A stretch of 64,000 nucleotides of DNA from Dryas octopetala (GCA_963921425.1 OY992836.1:7641825-7705824); one strand, 5' to 3'; positions 22,518 through 35,085 are shown, counted from the stretch's first letter. Numbers and translations are program-made. Notes: generated by a model not told the origin, from the letters alone.

Positions 22518-24876
22518 TCAAGTAATCAACAGATGCTCAGTGACCAGCAGCCAGAAATGATTTATCCATTCACCAAGGCTTGCAAAAGGCAGGAGACCAC
22601 AAAGCAGAGGAAGAAACAGAAACGAAATGCCATAGAATGTCAAGCGGCGGATCCAGTATGGAAATATCACTTTTCCTTTTGTTCCTTGAGACACGTCCAC
22701 TGGTCCATGGAGGATAAAGAACACCACAGATGTAAAGACGTTACAGAAGAAATGCAGCAGGCATAGAGTCTCCCAATATATAAGCCAATGGTATCCACTC
22801 CCTCCCAATGTGTCTACACAAAGCTTGCCTGCAAAACCGCAGGCAATTCCCAACAGCAAGATTATGAAAGTAACTGGCATTATCCGGTTTGAAGTTGCTG
22901 AGCGCTGGATGAGCAAAGAAGCAATTGCAAGAATCATTAAGACACCAAAAAGCATTCGGCTCACAACTTGAACCTGGCACCTTAGAACATGAAACCCTGA
23001 ATAGAAAGATTCCATTGGATTTAAATTCTTCCACCAAGATTTCGATTCCTGAGACAGTAAAAACATCATTAAACATTTCCCTAACAACTTAACCAATGTT
23101 AGGGCATATACCCTAGAAACATCATCTATCATTGATACGTTGTTTATATTTCCTTCACAGCTGTCCAACTGCTCATTACAATATGGCCTATTTATAATCA
23201 AACCCGAAATAATTGAAACCTATAAAAGACAGCAATAATAATTAAACCTAAATCACACTTCAACCCTTAGATTATAACTTTAATAAATTACAAACTATGG
23301 TAAATGAATCTAATTTATAAGCTTGTAACTAAACATGAATTTTCTTTTTTGTATAGACCATCAAATGGTTTTCCTACTCTATAATACAATCAACTTTTCA
23401 GGATTTTCTCACATGCAATCAATTATTGATGTAACTTTGTTGTAGGAACAAGCCAAAAAGCTGCAGTCTCTGGACAATTCTAACCGCTTCTTAGAGAAAG
23501 ATCCTTCTATGATAGCAATCATGAAAGAGGTTGCTGCTGCTTTTTCCACATACCACTCTGTATGAGTTATTTATTTTTTAACACGTGTCTCAGTATTTTC
23601 TTCTGTCATAATCAACTCCAAACTCCTTGTCAACTGGAATTATGGATCGTTTTAATAGTCATATAGGAGAGATATCATGAAATCTACAGCACTGACAATT
23701 AAGTGAAGCTTAAATTAAATCAGCTGAAGCCAGAAAAGGAAAAAACACTTACCGTTGGTGAAGGTGTGCAAGATGCAGTAGCTTCGGTAAGTCTTTTGTA
23801 TGAATACACATAAGCACCATATGACAGGGATGCAGCCATGACAAACACACCAGCAACTAGACAGTCAATGCACTTCCTAAGCAGCTCAGCATATCTTGTG
23901 TCTTCTAATTGACTCTTAAACTTTTCAGCTTTGAAGGATGCCTTTGATATGCCCATAGTTAATTTTGATCTCTCCAGATTATTTGAAGCATACTTGAGAG
24001 CCAGTTCTCTCTCTTGCAACTGCAGTCCTTTCATTTGAAGACCAAGCTCCACCAGCTTCAGGTCATTAGCACGGGTTTGCACCATGACAGATTTCTCAAC
24101 TGTGCCAAGCATGGACTGGTTGGTCACAGATTCAAATGTTCTTGGGGGAACACAAGCCAATTGGTTTGTTTGGCTGTGCAGGGCAAGATCCAGATTAACA
24201 GAATTTGCTAGCATATTCTGAATTACTTCATCTCTATAATTTAATCGAACTTGGGTTGCATCGGTGTGGGACATTGCATCTGAGTGACAATCTTCTGTAC
24301 CATATCTGCTTGTACAGCCTTCTCTTCTTAAACAATTATCTTCTTCATCATGAGTAACAAGTAGACTAGACCCTTCCATGTTTTGGTGGCTGGAGAGGTA
24401 TCCCCTGTTATTTTCAGATGATTCCTTGATTGATTTTAGAGTCCTCAAGGTGCTCCCAAATGATTCTTCAAAGTTCCGGATGAAACAATCAAACGTGTTC
24501 CCAAAATCCTGTCGCCACATAGGCAGTTAAGGCATGTAGATACCACTTTAGCATTTAGGACTTTTGTGATGTTGATATGAACTACAAGAAACTTGTAAAA
24601 CCACTTTCAATGGATGAGTCGGCAGTTAGGTCTGGCTTACATTGGCTAAAGATTCTCTGACAGCTGAAGCACATATCTGCACAATTGTAGATATAATTAT
24701 ATTAGTTGATGCCCCATTATTCTAAGAGAAATTCTACTCATACCCTCCTAAATTGCTCACTATAACCCATATTTCAAAAAATCATACTTTACCCTTAAAT
24801 AAAATTTAAAACAAAAGTAAAGAAAGCATATCCAGCAGCATCTGCAACACCAGACCCCACCCCCCTCCCCACCCAC

Positions 24877-24919
<43 letters not shown>

Positions 24920-27236
24920 ACATTGGACCTAGTGCAGGTCTGCAACCTTTCCATCCTCGGACTCCGATGCAAAGAGAAAGGGATGGAAAAAAAGGAGAGA
25001 GAGACGAGGTGCGTGGGGAGGGGGGTGGGGGATGGGTGTAAAATGGGAAAAATCTCCTCTTATATCTCTTCAGCTGCTACTGCACCGATTTCTTTTCTTT
25101 TTCTTAGTTTGTTTTTTTAGTTTATTAAATTTTATTTAATGGTAAAATGCGAATGTTTGGGAAGAAAAGTTAAAGGGTGAGTATAGTGAGCAAAAGGGGT
25201 GGGTACCAGTAGAACTACTCTTATTCTAATTTGAAACAAATATTATGAACCGAGTAAGAAGAAAGTATAAAGCTTTTTATTTCCTTAGACAAGTAAAAAA
25301 TAAATCACCAAGGTATTATTGGCATAGGTCTTCTAGCGTGGAAAGAAGAATACCTTAGCAAGATGATCAGAAGACATCCCTCCACCTAGCTCACCTTTCC
25401 TTTCCAGAATCTAAAATAAAAAAAGCATCACACTCAAAATATCAACGAGTAAACATTACTGAGGATTACAAAAGGTGAAATAGAAATAAGAAAATTATCT
25501 TTTACAAAATTTTGTTAAGAAACAACACAAGTTAGCCTGCAAGAGTCACAATTGGCCAAAGAAGAATGACCAGGTGAAACTAACAACAAAATCTTACCCA
25601 ATACACAAGACTTAATAAAAAGTTTAAAAAGCACCATGTGACACTAACACCATCTCCATTTTCCAATGAATGACATACTTTTTTCACCATAAAGTAATAC
25701 AAGTTGGACCATGTAAAACTAACACCAAGAACCTTGAACTTGACGCGAGGCTTTCTATGTTTCATTTGTACATGTGTTCTTAAGCCTTAACCCATATGGC
25801 TGTCTAAATAATTTAATCATTTTTTGATGAGAAAGAGAAAGAGAAAAGACTGTATTAAAAGCATTTGAACAAAGAGAAAAGAAAAGACTTCGTATTTAAA
25901 TCTAAGTTCAAACTAAGTTTTAGAGAATTTGATGATAAATCTATTGATAATGTTATTGTTGGAAAGATCACCCTCTTTCTGATCATTTGTAGATACCAAA
26001 TAATAAAGAGAAAAATCCTTCCAAGAATACACTCTTTGTAGCCCAAAACTTTCAACATGAACTACAAGAATTATATAGGGATAATATGAAATGCATATGC
26101 ATCCAATCACCCTACTATATATAAGGAAGCCACAATATCATTTTCCAAAGTTTTATAAGGTCAAAACATGATATCCACATTTTATGCAGGAGCATATTAC
26201 TGAAGGAACAAAAATATACTACATTCATATCCAAATCAAGTTTAAGCCATAATAAAATTAGATAGACCAATTCAGATCAATTAACAATAATCTGTACATA
26301 TTTAACACCCAGAAATTAATACCTATTTATTCAGTGCCCACTAATCTTGGAACACAAAAATCAAAAGGAACTTTATATTAAATACAATTATACAACAATG
26401 TGAATTGCAGAAATATAAGGTCTAGATTTTTTGCATCATTGTATTTCAAAAGCTACACAAACAGTTTTTCCTATCAAAATAGTTGTCTAAATATACAAAC
26501 TTCAAGTGCATGTATGCAAGTTTAAAAGAAAGAAAATAACATGAGTATTCAAAAAAGTAAGGACTTTCACAACCCATTTCAGAATTCCAAACATCCAATC
26601 CAAGAAATCAACTTTAAGACTAAAGAACCAGAATTGCAGACATCACAGAGAACAAACGATTCAAAAATCTTAACTTTTCCACAAAAAATACCAAATTTAA
26701 CGCAAAGATACAATATTTCCCCATGAACAGAAATCAATCATTGAAACCCGCAATTTCACAACACAAACAGAGAACAAAACAAACCACCAAAGAACCCAAA
26801 ACAGAAAAATTCAAACCTGGGCGACAAAAGCTGCGATTGACATCCCCAACCGAAACCCGATTGCATCGGCATTAGGGTTCCTTCGGACCGCAGTCAAAAC
26901 CACCTTGGGGATTCGGCGCTTGCACGCCACGCGCGTTACTCTGAAACAAGTTGTTGGAGGAGAAGAAGAAGACGATGACAATGCAGCAGCAGCGTCTTTC
27001 AACACCCTTTTCTTCGTCTTCTTCTTGTTTGTGGAGATGGGCATATCTGGGTTTTCGCCGCACGGCGAAGAAGGGCTAATTCGGACCGTTGGATTTGAAG
27101 GGTTGGTGGGGGTGGCACCGACGATGGTGTCGGCGGCGCTTTCATGGTCGGCGGTGTTGGGTTGGTCGGGGGGGACGCATGGTTTGGAGGCGAGGGGTTG
27201 TAGAGAAGGTGGAGAAGAAGAAGAAGGGATGTCCAT
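22518..27236 (-). CDS. CPR5: CPR5-like nuclear-envelope protein, 5 exons
   Basis: Exons in gene order: 27236-26817, 25410-25354, 24676-24641, 24508-23753, 23048-22518. All introns are GT-AG at phase 0, giving 599 aa (Arabidopsis CPR5 is 564). CPR5 is known as a transmembrane nucleoporin that restrains immunity, programmed cell death and cell-cycle/endoreduplication genes. Seen here: a low-complexity N-terminus, basic nuclear signals (KKKTKKR at 71-77, KRRIP near 106), the conserved block AIGFRLGMSIAAFVAQ, a helical region ending SKASFKAEKFKSQLEDTRYAE, and about five hydrophobic segments from residue 388 on, with GGSGYHWLIYWE and CGLLPFAS conserved. Intron 1 is 1.4 kb, intron 2 hosts a foldback element and intron 4 an antisense exon-like piece. 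The start is the first ATG of the open frame. Confidence 0.95.
23446..23565 (+). other. Orphan exon-like segment antisense in CPR5 intron 4
   Basis: TTGTAG acceptor-like sequence is followed by 39 plus-strand codons and a TGA. The peptide is compositionally normal (blocks LQSLDNSNRFLEKDP and AIMKEVAAAFSTYH) and unlike the AT-rich intron around it. It looks like the last exon of an unrelated gene copied or captured here. I do not recognise the parent and see no upstream exon in this intron. Confidence 0.45.
24726..25220. mobile_element. Foldback element inside CPR5 intron 2
   Basis: A 495-bp element flanked by perfect 9-bp duplications TTATTCTAA (24717-24725 and 25221-25229). The ends are inverted (GAGAAATTCTACTCATACCC against the complement of the right end). 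The inner parts also pair: a CCCACCCCCCTCCCCACCC stretch with (CT)n (24882-24916) faces a GA-rich, G-rich stretch at about 24985-25040. It has no coding capacity. The 9-bp duplication suggests a MULE-type origin. Confidence 0.9.
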
Positions 27237-27337
27237 AAAAATTTGAAGAGGAAGGTGGCGGTCGGTCAGAGACTTCAACAATACGTTCCAATTAATTTTA
27301 GGAAAATTTATTTTAGAGAAAAATCACAACATATTAG

Positions 27338-28808
27338 CAAGGAGTAAAATTTCAGTTTCGAAGAAATTTTCGATATAAATTTCGATGAAAATTTTTGGTT
27401 AAAATTTTGGTTTTGATAAAATTGGACAAAAACGACGAAAATTGCTATCAAAATATGAAAATTTTGAATGAAACTTGATCATATGTTTATTTAATATATT
27501 ATCTATTATATTGATAAAAAATATTAAAGAAACCAAATAATATAGTAGATTTCATGTGATATAAGGTAAATATAATACGCGCTGGAGACAAATACTGTTA
27601 AATAAAAATAGTTCACTAATTAATAATTACATAAAAATGACATCTTTTTAAGGGATATTTAATCATTTTGAATCCAATTGTCCTTAAAACATATGTGGAC
27701 AAATAAGAAAATGACATGTATTGTTATTTTCTAAACCACTTAATCCAATAACCAAAAACAATTTAAATAGATTGTGAGATCTCGAAAAGTTGGTTTATAA
27801 TTTATTTTGAAGTAAATAGTGATTTATTGATAATTATCTTGTTAATTCGGAGATATTAGAATTTTCTGAGGAATTTTGGAAGGAAATAAATGAATTTGAA
27901 GTCGTAGAAAAATAAAATTTATCAAGACAAGCTCATGAGATTTTACAAAATGCTTTTCGGACCTCGAAGTTAATTTTGGTAAGTTATTTGAATTTTAAGT
28001 GATTTCGGCGAGTCATTGAGGAACAATAAAAATTAGGAAAGACTCAGTCTTGTTGGAAAAGTCTCGGGTCAACGAATGCATAGACGCAAATGAAACGTGT
28101 TTTTTTCTTTTTTTTTTCTTTCCTTTCCTTTTCTTTTCTTTTTCTTTTTTTCTTTTCTTTTTCTTTTTTTTCTTTTTTTTCTTTTCTTTTTTTTTCTTTT
28201 TTTTCTTTTCTTTTCTTTTCTCTTCCTTTTTTTTTTTTTTTTTTTTCTTTCCTTCTTCCTTTTCACCCGTGACTTCTCCTGCTCTCCATTCTTCCCTTTC
28301 TCTCTCCAGCCTTCCTTTTCTTTTCTTCTATTCCCTCAGTTCTCAGCCTAACTTCTCACGCAGACATTTGACCAAAAAAAAGTTCTCACGCAGACAACAC
28401 TTCCCCCTCCCCCCTCCTCCCTCCTCTTATCTCTCCTCTCTCTCCCTAATCTTATATCTCTCCTCTCTCTCCCTCCCCCTCCCCGATCTCCTTCTCTTCC
28501 GGAGCTCCTCTCCTCCCCGGATCTCCTCTCCCTCCGGCGACGGCGACGGCGACCTTTTTCTTCCCGATCCCTTCTCTCCCTCCAGCGATGGCGGCCCTCT
28601 CTCCCTCTAGTCTCTGCCTCCCTTCGGTCTTTACGCCAAATTTCAGCGAAATTTAGAGAAATTTAATGAAAATGTGCTTGGAGCATTTTCGAAATTTCGG
28701 GCGAAATTTAAGCGAAATTTCGTCGAAATTTTTACAAAAAATAACGGATTTGTGATAAAATTTCGGGATCTCCAAAAAACGAAAATTTCGACAAAATTTC
28801 ATTCCTTG
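27338..28808. mobile_element. Non-autonomous TIR element, hAT-like
   Basis: The ends are inverted (CAAGGAGTAAAATTTC at the left; the complement of the right end reads CAAGGAATGAAATTTTG). They are flanked by an 8-bp duplication CATATTAG at 27330-27337 and 28809-28816, the hAT length. The 1471-bp interior has subterminal CGAAATTT-type repeats, a long poly(T)/CT tract and a GC-richer CT/CGGCGA stretch (28380-28620). No transposase is seen. Confidence 0.82.
28100..28258. repeat. Long T-rich homopyrimidine tract
   Basis: About 160 bp of almost pure T with scattered C inside the hAT-like element. It yields long phenylalanine/lysine open frames that are artefacts of composition. Confidence 0.95.
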
Positions 28809-28985
28809 CATATTAGTATATTACATATATGATATTGCATTATTGTCAAAGTATTAAATTTCGAAATTTTCGGTTGAAAATTTTACTTTTTTAGGGTTTC
28901 AAAATCGAAACACATATTTAATAATTTTTCGGAAAGATTTTGCCAAAATTTTTGAAATTTCAGCGAAATTTACCGAAATTTTCAT
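28638..28985. repeat. CGAAATTT-motif repeat cluster
   Basis: The motif CGAAATTT and variants recur many times in both orientations, inside the right end of the hAT-like element and beyond it to about 28985. A matching cluster lies at the left end (27355-27480). Confidence 0.75.
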
Positions 28986-28997
28986 ATTTTCTATTTT

Positions 28998-29280
28998 TTC
29001 CAACTTCAGAAATTCACCAAAAATAGCTCGAGATTCCAAATAATTCACCGAAAAATTCTACGGACTCGTATTAATGAGTACTAATATCCTATAACCTCAA
29101 AATAGTCAAATTTCTTTCAAAAAAATTATGAAAAATCCTATTCTTATAATTTAATTCTGAAAAAAATAATAAGCGCCAAATTCTTGAATTTTCATTTTCT
29201 AAAATTCATTTTCACACAACTAAACTCTAGAACCACAACCAAAGGTCTAATTTTGTTAAAATAAATTTAAAGAAATTTTT
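28998..29280. repeat. Diverged relative of the foldback MULE interior
   Basis: AATAGCTCGAGATTCCAAA... ACGGACTCGTATTAATGAGT and following sequence resembles the arm of the elements at 12061 and 53475 (their TAGCTCCGAACTTAGAAAAA region), with many differences. It is probably an old fragment of the same family. Confidence 0.5.
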
Positions 29281-29344
29281 AAGGGAGTTTCCTTTACAGC
29301 TGATTCCAGATCTCGGCTACCCAATCTCTCCTTGGCCAAAATCC

Positions 29345-32060
29345 TTTATGACTCTTGCCCCCCGAGTGGGAGTGTCCATTTTGGCCTTGACTGCTTTGGA
29401 CTTTCTCCTTCAAGCTTTACCTGAAAATCCGCCGAAGTCGACTGGGCAATTTGAATAGTTGGTTCAAACTCGATCTTTCTTTCTAGAATTAAGCCTTCAT
29501 TCTTTTTTGCTGCCCTAAGTGCAGTCATTTCTCTTTGAAACCTCCTGAATTGAGTTTTAGTTATGGCCTCAATGTCCCCGTTCATTCTTTGCCAATACCA
29601 CCTATTATCCCTCGGCACGGGTGGTTTAAAAGTTAGTGGTGGCGACCGTAGCTTAATTGGCTCTTCTCGTCATGCCCCCTAAGGTGAATAATCGCGTTGC
29701 GCCCCATCGAACTCCAAACTCCTTCGCACACTAGACCTTTCTTGCGTCATGGCCTTAGGTTGCCAGGTTTTGATCTATTTCCTTTTCAAAAAATTCTTCT
29801 CTGGTGATGCCTTTCTAGACTCTTTTACTGGTATTTTTTCCACTTGACTTGGCAAAAGCCTTGGTCGAGGTTTCTTCTCCTGTATTATCAGGGCCTTTCT
29901 TTTTTCCTCTCTTGTTGAACCATTTTTTATTCCAACAGCCTCTTTGAGGAATTCTTCAAGACCAACTTCGCATGCATTTACACCTTGTGTACAAAAACGC
30001 TAGCCCCTCTGGCCGTGGATGTACCTCGTCACTCTTCTCAGTTTGCCCCCCAAGTGTGGTGAAGTCAACCCTAGTCTTTGAGTGATTACCTGCAGGTTTT
30101 GGCATCCCCAATGATACATATTTACCGATACTTCATCCAAAGGTTTTGTATCGATTTTCATTTGTTGCTTATCTTTCTGAGGAAATTTCAGCTTGTCATA
30201 CCCAATCAATTTCTAGACAAGTTCTCTAAAGGTAACGCAAGCTGCAGTGGTGTGAGTCCACTTGGCATGGTACTTGCAGAATACCTTCCCGGTCAACTCC
30301 CCCTTTGGCGGAATCACGTGATCTGCCGGCAATGTGATGATTTTATTTGCTTGCATTTGTTCAAAAATCTAATTAGCCTTAGACAAATCAAAACTATAAT
30401 CTTTAGTTACATTCAACTTGAGAGTCTTCTCTGCGCCTGATAGGAAATCACTTGGCAGATTGATCATGGCTTTGCTGGTAGCGGTCTAGCCAAAGCTGAG
30501 CATTCATAAAGTTTCTCGATGTTGATCTCGGCGAGAGATACTTCAACCTCTTCTGAGGATTCCTCTCCTGTACTTAAGAAGTTCATTGCCATGACCTTAC
30601 TTGCCCTGGCCATGACCATTTTCTCCATCTCTTCCTTAATCAACAACTCAAAACATGCCACCCTATCAACCAACTCATAAAGGTCTCGAAAGTTCACCCA
30701 TTCAAAGTGTTTTCTATATTCAAAGGTCAACCCGACCTGGGCAAGCTTGGCAAACTCCTTGTCAGCCAAGGCTACCCGGCAGTTCATCCTAGCCCTTCTG
30801 AACCTTGCAATGTGTGCCGAAGTTGACTCATTCTCCTTCTGGTATATAGCTTTGTGAGATCGGCAACAGAAACCTCCTCCTCATAATGATAGAATTGCTC
30901 ATGGAAGACATCTTCTAACTCTCTCCATGTAGCTATAGCCGGCAGTTCATCCTAGCTCTTCTGAACCTTGCAATGTGTGCCGAAGCTGACTCATTCTCCT
31001 TCTGGTATAGCTTTGCGAGATCGGCAACAGAAACCTCCTCCTCATAATGATAGAATTGTTCATGGAAGGCATCTTCTAACTCTCTCCATGTAGCTATAGT
31101 GTTTGGGAGTAAGACTATGAACCACTTAAACAAAGCCTCTGTCAGGGAAGTAACAAACATCATCATCTTCAATGGTTCATCTCGGCCGTGTTCACCACAC
31201 TGAGCCGTAAACTTAGCAATGTGCTCTACCGAAGAGACTTTATCATCTTCACCAGAGAAAACAATAAAATCTGGTTGCCTGAAGTTCCTCGGATACTCAT
31301 AATTCAAAACCATGGCTGTGAACAGCAAAGTGTATGCCGGCCTTGGGCGCCTGCCCTGATCTCCCATATAATCTTGAAAAAGATTTTCCACTGTGGCCAT
31401 AGTGACAGGGTGTTCGTGATTAGCATAATGCGCCGCCTCCTCTTTGGTGTCTCTGAATGGAATCCTCGGCGCTATTCTTTGACCCCTATTGTTTCCACTG
31501 CCGTTGCCATTACCATTATGGTTGTTTCTGGCGTAAGGCGCAATATAGCGTTGCTGCTGATTCGGCAGAACAGGTTCTTGCTCTTAAGGAAGTGGTTGAA
31601 ACACTGGTCTCAAGTTATTTTCAATTTCTAGCGGTATAATCGATCCGCCATGAAGTTGGGGTTGGTCATGATCGGCCAGCCTCTGGTTCTGAACCTATAA
31701 AACAACTCACAAATCTGGTTCATGAGTTCAATGCTTGCGGGTCTCCCCCATTTGATCCAAGTTTGCCGTCATGGTTGCAGTCAAAGTGGAGATATTACCT
31801 TCTATACCAGCTTGCATGACCTGCATCCTATCTCCCAAATTCGCCTCAATACTACTGAAGGCTGCTTCTATCATGTTCACATTATTCTGCACACCTTGGA
31901 TTTCAGTCGCTATTTTATGAGTATTCCGATCTTTGACAGCCTGTAGCGCCGCTCGACTTTCGACTGCTCTAGCTATAGCAGCTGCCGCAGCCTATTCTTG
32001 CTCGATCGACATATCATTAGTTAGGGTCATACCGTGTTCGGTCATTATCACCGTGAGTTC
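29345..32060 (-). pseudogene. Decayed Gypsy gag
   Basis: Minus-strand pieces in several frames encode a Ty3/Gypsy capsid region. The clearest is 31400-30933, with the retrotransposon-gag pattern of FKWFIVLLPNTIATWRELE followed by an EQFYHYEEEVSVADL block. 30787-30464 and 29618-29346 hold downstream parts (FRDLYELVDRVACFE; RRFQREMTALRAAKK). The N-terminal part near 32058-31400 has several stops. No protease, RT or integrase follows before the sequence ends at about 29.3 kb, so the element is truncated at its 3' side. The order agrees with the minus-strand LTR at 32171-33068. Confidence 0.85.
30781..31104. repeat. Tandem duplication within decayed gag
   Basis: A unit of about 161-163 bp occurs twice (from 30781 and from 30944), each with AGTTCATCCTAGC and GGCAACAGAAACCTCCTCC. 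The copies differ by several substitutions and a 2-bp indel. The duplication breaks the gag frame. Confidence 0.88.
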
Positions 32061-32149
32061 TTCGTAAGTCACTCCGCGCTACTTAGCTTTGAGAAAACCT
32101 TCAATTGTTTTGTGAAACGATCTCGTTACAGTCATTCACCAACCTCTGT

Positions 32150-32170
32150 CCCACTGAGCGTGCCAAATTA
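32150..32170 (-). other. Primer-binding region of the minus-strand Gypsy element
   Basis: Read on the minus strand, AATTTGGCACGCTCAGTGGG follows the LTR end directly. It is a typical position and style for a plant Gypsy primer site; I did not assign the tRNA. Confidence 0.6.
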
Positions 32171-33068
32171 TGTTACCATAAAAAATTATGGCAGAGATTG
32201 CCGAAATCCTTGAATAAGAACATTGAAGTCCTTTGAATAAATTTGCGGGTGTGCCACTGTCTTTCGACCGAAAAGCTGTGGACAAAATTTATAACTGAAT
32301 TAATTGATATACTGCGTCGTGAACTGACACTCTAACCAAACAATTGTTCGGCGAGAAAGGCACAAAAAACTCACCTTGGTTCTTGATGCCTTGATCCTCA
32401 AGGACTTCTAATTACTTGGTGTGATGATAACAGTGTGTTCAAAAGTAAAGATGCGATGAATGAGTGCTTGAGTAACTGGATGCAATGAGAAATTTTGAAC
32501 TTTAATGTAAAAATTATGGACAATTTGATTGTCTTGAAAACAAGTAACAATTGTGGTTCTAATAACAAATCTCATGATGAAAAGACATAAAAACCAGAAT
32601 TACAATAAAAGAAATTGATACTAAAAACAATGGTATCCTAGCAGAGCTAAAACAAAAGGAACAATTATCTTAAGAGCTTGAAGAACTTGAAAAATCGAGA
32701 TGCTTGATCTAAGATTTGAGTTGAGTTGTGTTGAATGTGTTGGAGAGCATTTTCCTTCTAATGCCTTGCTTTATATAGTGATCAACCTCTAGGGTTATGA
32801 AACTTTTTCCTACCTGACTTTAGATTTTTATTTCCTTCTTGATTCTTTCCTTTCTTTACGCCCAAGTTACTAAATTATTGTCTTATCTTGATTTTAACAT
32901 TCCTATCTCGTCAGGGACTCGGCCGAACAAGGAAACTTCAATCGTAAATTTAGCAATTTGGGCTTTTTATTTCTGTAACATACCGTGAGCTTCACCTTCA
33001 ATCATAAATGGGCTTTATTGTTGGACCTGGCCGTGATCTCGGCCCAAAACCAAAATAGGGTGTAGACA
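32171..33068 (-). repeat. 5' LTR of the truncated Gypsy element
   Basis: About 898 bp bounded by TG and CA in element orientation (minus: TGTCTACACC start, GGTAACA end). A TATA-like motif TATATAAAG lies at 32769-32777 on the minus strand. No second copy of this LTR is present in the window. Confidence 0.72.
32769..32777 (-). promoter_or_regulatory. TATA box of the Gypsy LTR
   Basis: TATATAAAG on the minus strand, about 600 bp before the LTR end; a likely LTR promoter. Confidence 0.5.
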
Positions 33069-34954
33069 CCCTCTTTATCTCTTCTTCATATTCTTTTTTT
33101 TTTCGAACCCTGAAGAAATCTCTACCTCTTCTTCTTTTATTTTCACCCATTACCCACAAAACCCATTTTAGAGACCTAGAGAGAGAGAGAGAGAGAGAGG
33201 TAGCAATGAGTTATAGAGATAGTTAGAGAAAGGGGAAGCCAAAATCATCAACCGCATGAGCCAAAACCAAAAACCCAATGCAGCCTCTCTCTCCGATCAT
33301 GCATATCGTCATTGGCTTTAATTATTTGGCTCACGTTATGTTTGAGCACAAAAATGCAATGACCACGTGGAAGGCCGCGATTGGTGCCAAAACACCTTGC
33401 CGTGAGTGAGAGGCGAGGCTTCCGACCTTTCGGTGCAGGCATGCCACTATTCGGCTTGGAGTGGCTAAATAGAAAGTGTAATAGAAAGTTAATTTAAACC
33501 AAAAAATAAATTCGTGGATGTTAAATAAATTATCTAACTTCTAAAAACAAACGATTGTGCAATAGAAAATGAACATGAAAATCTATCTAAATTCTTGTCT
33601 TGCCTAGAACAATCTTGGACTTCACTGTAAATGTGTGGTGAAAGTTGATTTTAAGAGCTTTTTGATGAGCATAAAATAAACTAAAGATGATAAGGATGCC
33701 AGATCTGGTAATGAAAACCTAGATCTGAGACCTTGAAAGCAAGAAAAGGCTGGAAACAAAAGATCTATGCATGATCCATGTTGAAAATTCACTTGGGGCC
33801 TACTTAGATTTGAAATAAGAAAGAGTAAAGCTAAATAAAATTAGATTGTAAAACCCCCAATAAACGAGAGAAATGCATAAAAAGGGAATAAATGCTTAGT
33901 GGGGGAAAAATTGGGATCTGGACTCGTAAATCAAAACAAGCAAAGTATTCATATAAGGAAATCAAAAGTCAAGGTAGCAAGAATGCATTACAGAGAGTTT
34001 CAGAAGTCATGTTAACCATGGAAGGGACAAAGAAATACAATAAAGAAAGCTGAAAAGTACCAGAGTAGAAAGAGTACTTGAAGATGACAATTTTTGGAAT
34101 CAAAGTGCAATTCTGACAATGAACAGTATAAAGAAAGCACAGAGCTAAAATTGAGACTTTGGATTTTATGGAGGCGAAGGCCTTGAATAGTGTACCTTTG
34201 ACTCCTTTTTATAGGGCCCTGAATCATGCTATGGTTTTATTTTTTGACGTACACATGTAAGGTTAGGATTCATGATGTCACAAAGTTACTTTGGGGCTGA
34301 CATATGCCTTTGGTTGGTAAGTAAATGACTTAACCTTATCTTGAATTATTAATCCTTATCTGATGACGTGTTGACATGATCATGACGAGTCTTACTTAGA
34401 AAATTTTCTTCTTCTCGAGTGTACATCTTCTTTTCGGCGAAGGTACAAGTTGGGCCGGAAGAACTGAAATGTTTGATTGTTTGACTTTTCACTGTCTTGG
34501 CGAACGACGTGGCAGCTTGTGACTCGTGATCCAATTAAACGTGGAATTTTCAAAAGGGTATTAACATTGTCTCCCAAGTTATAAAGTTTCGGCCGTAATG
34601 GCCAAAAACTATGATGAGTTGAATATCTTTCAGTCTAAGACTTCAACACTTACCAATTTTTGCAAAAGATAAGAAAACCATGTGAGAAATCAAAATGGTG
34701 AGAATGAATGGGTGTACTACAGTGTCATTTGTAACAGTTGGATAAAAAAGGCTAAGGCCACGTGGCTTGCTAGGGTTTGCCTTACAGTTATGACTAGACG
34801 ACGTGAGTATAAAAATCATTTTTACCTCGGTTTATGTTTTTAAGGCAATAATGACTTTTATTGAAACACACAAGCCATCATTTCATTTAATATAATAATC
34901 ATGACCCTTTTCGAAATCCAAAAACCCAAAACCCTTCTTCTTCTCAAACTCTTC
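33069..34954. other. Intergenic, no gene recognised
   Basis: A (GA)n run lies at 33179-33198. Small open frames show no family resemblance. Confidence 0.5.
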
Positions 34955-34962
34955 TATAAATA
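34955..34962 (+). promoter_or_regulatory. TATA-like box upstream of a decayed reading frame
   Basis: TATAAATA, 124 bp before the ATG at 35086. Its spacing suggests the relic promoter of the pseudogene that follows. Confidence 0.4.
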
Positions 34963-35085
34963 CCCCCTGAAACGCCATTGTTACACTTTCAAAGAAATCA
35001 TAAAGAAACTCTGCCAAAATTTTCCATAACTCATACTTGCTAAATTCTTTCTGCGATTTGCACGAAATATTCACTTTCAACTCCA

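Noticed and set aside
28050-28610. Long plus-strand open frame of 186 codons
   Set aside because: It is almost all phenylalanine, serine and proline from a poly(T)/CT tract inside a transposable element; composition explains the open frame.
33248-33442. Minus-strand frame of 64 codons
   Set aside because: No resemblance to a family, and no promoter or conserved start; treated as chance.
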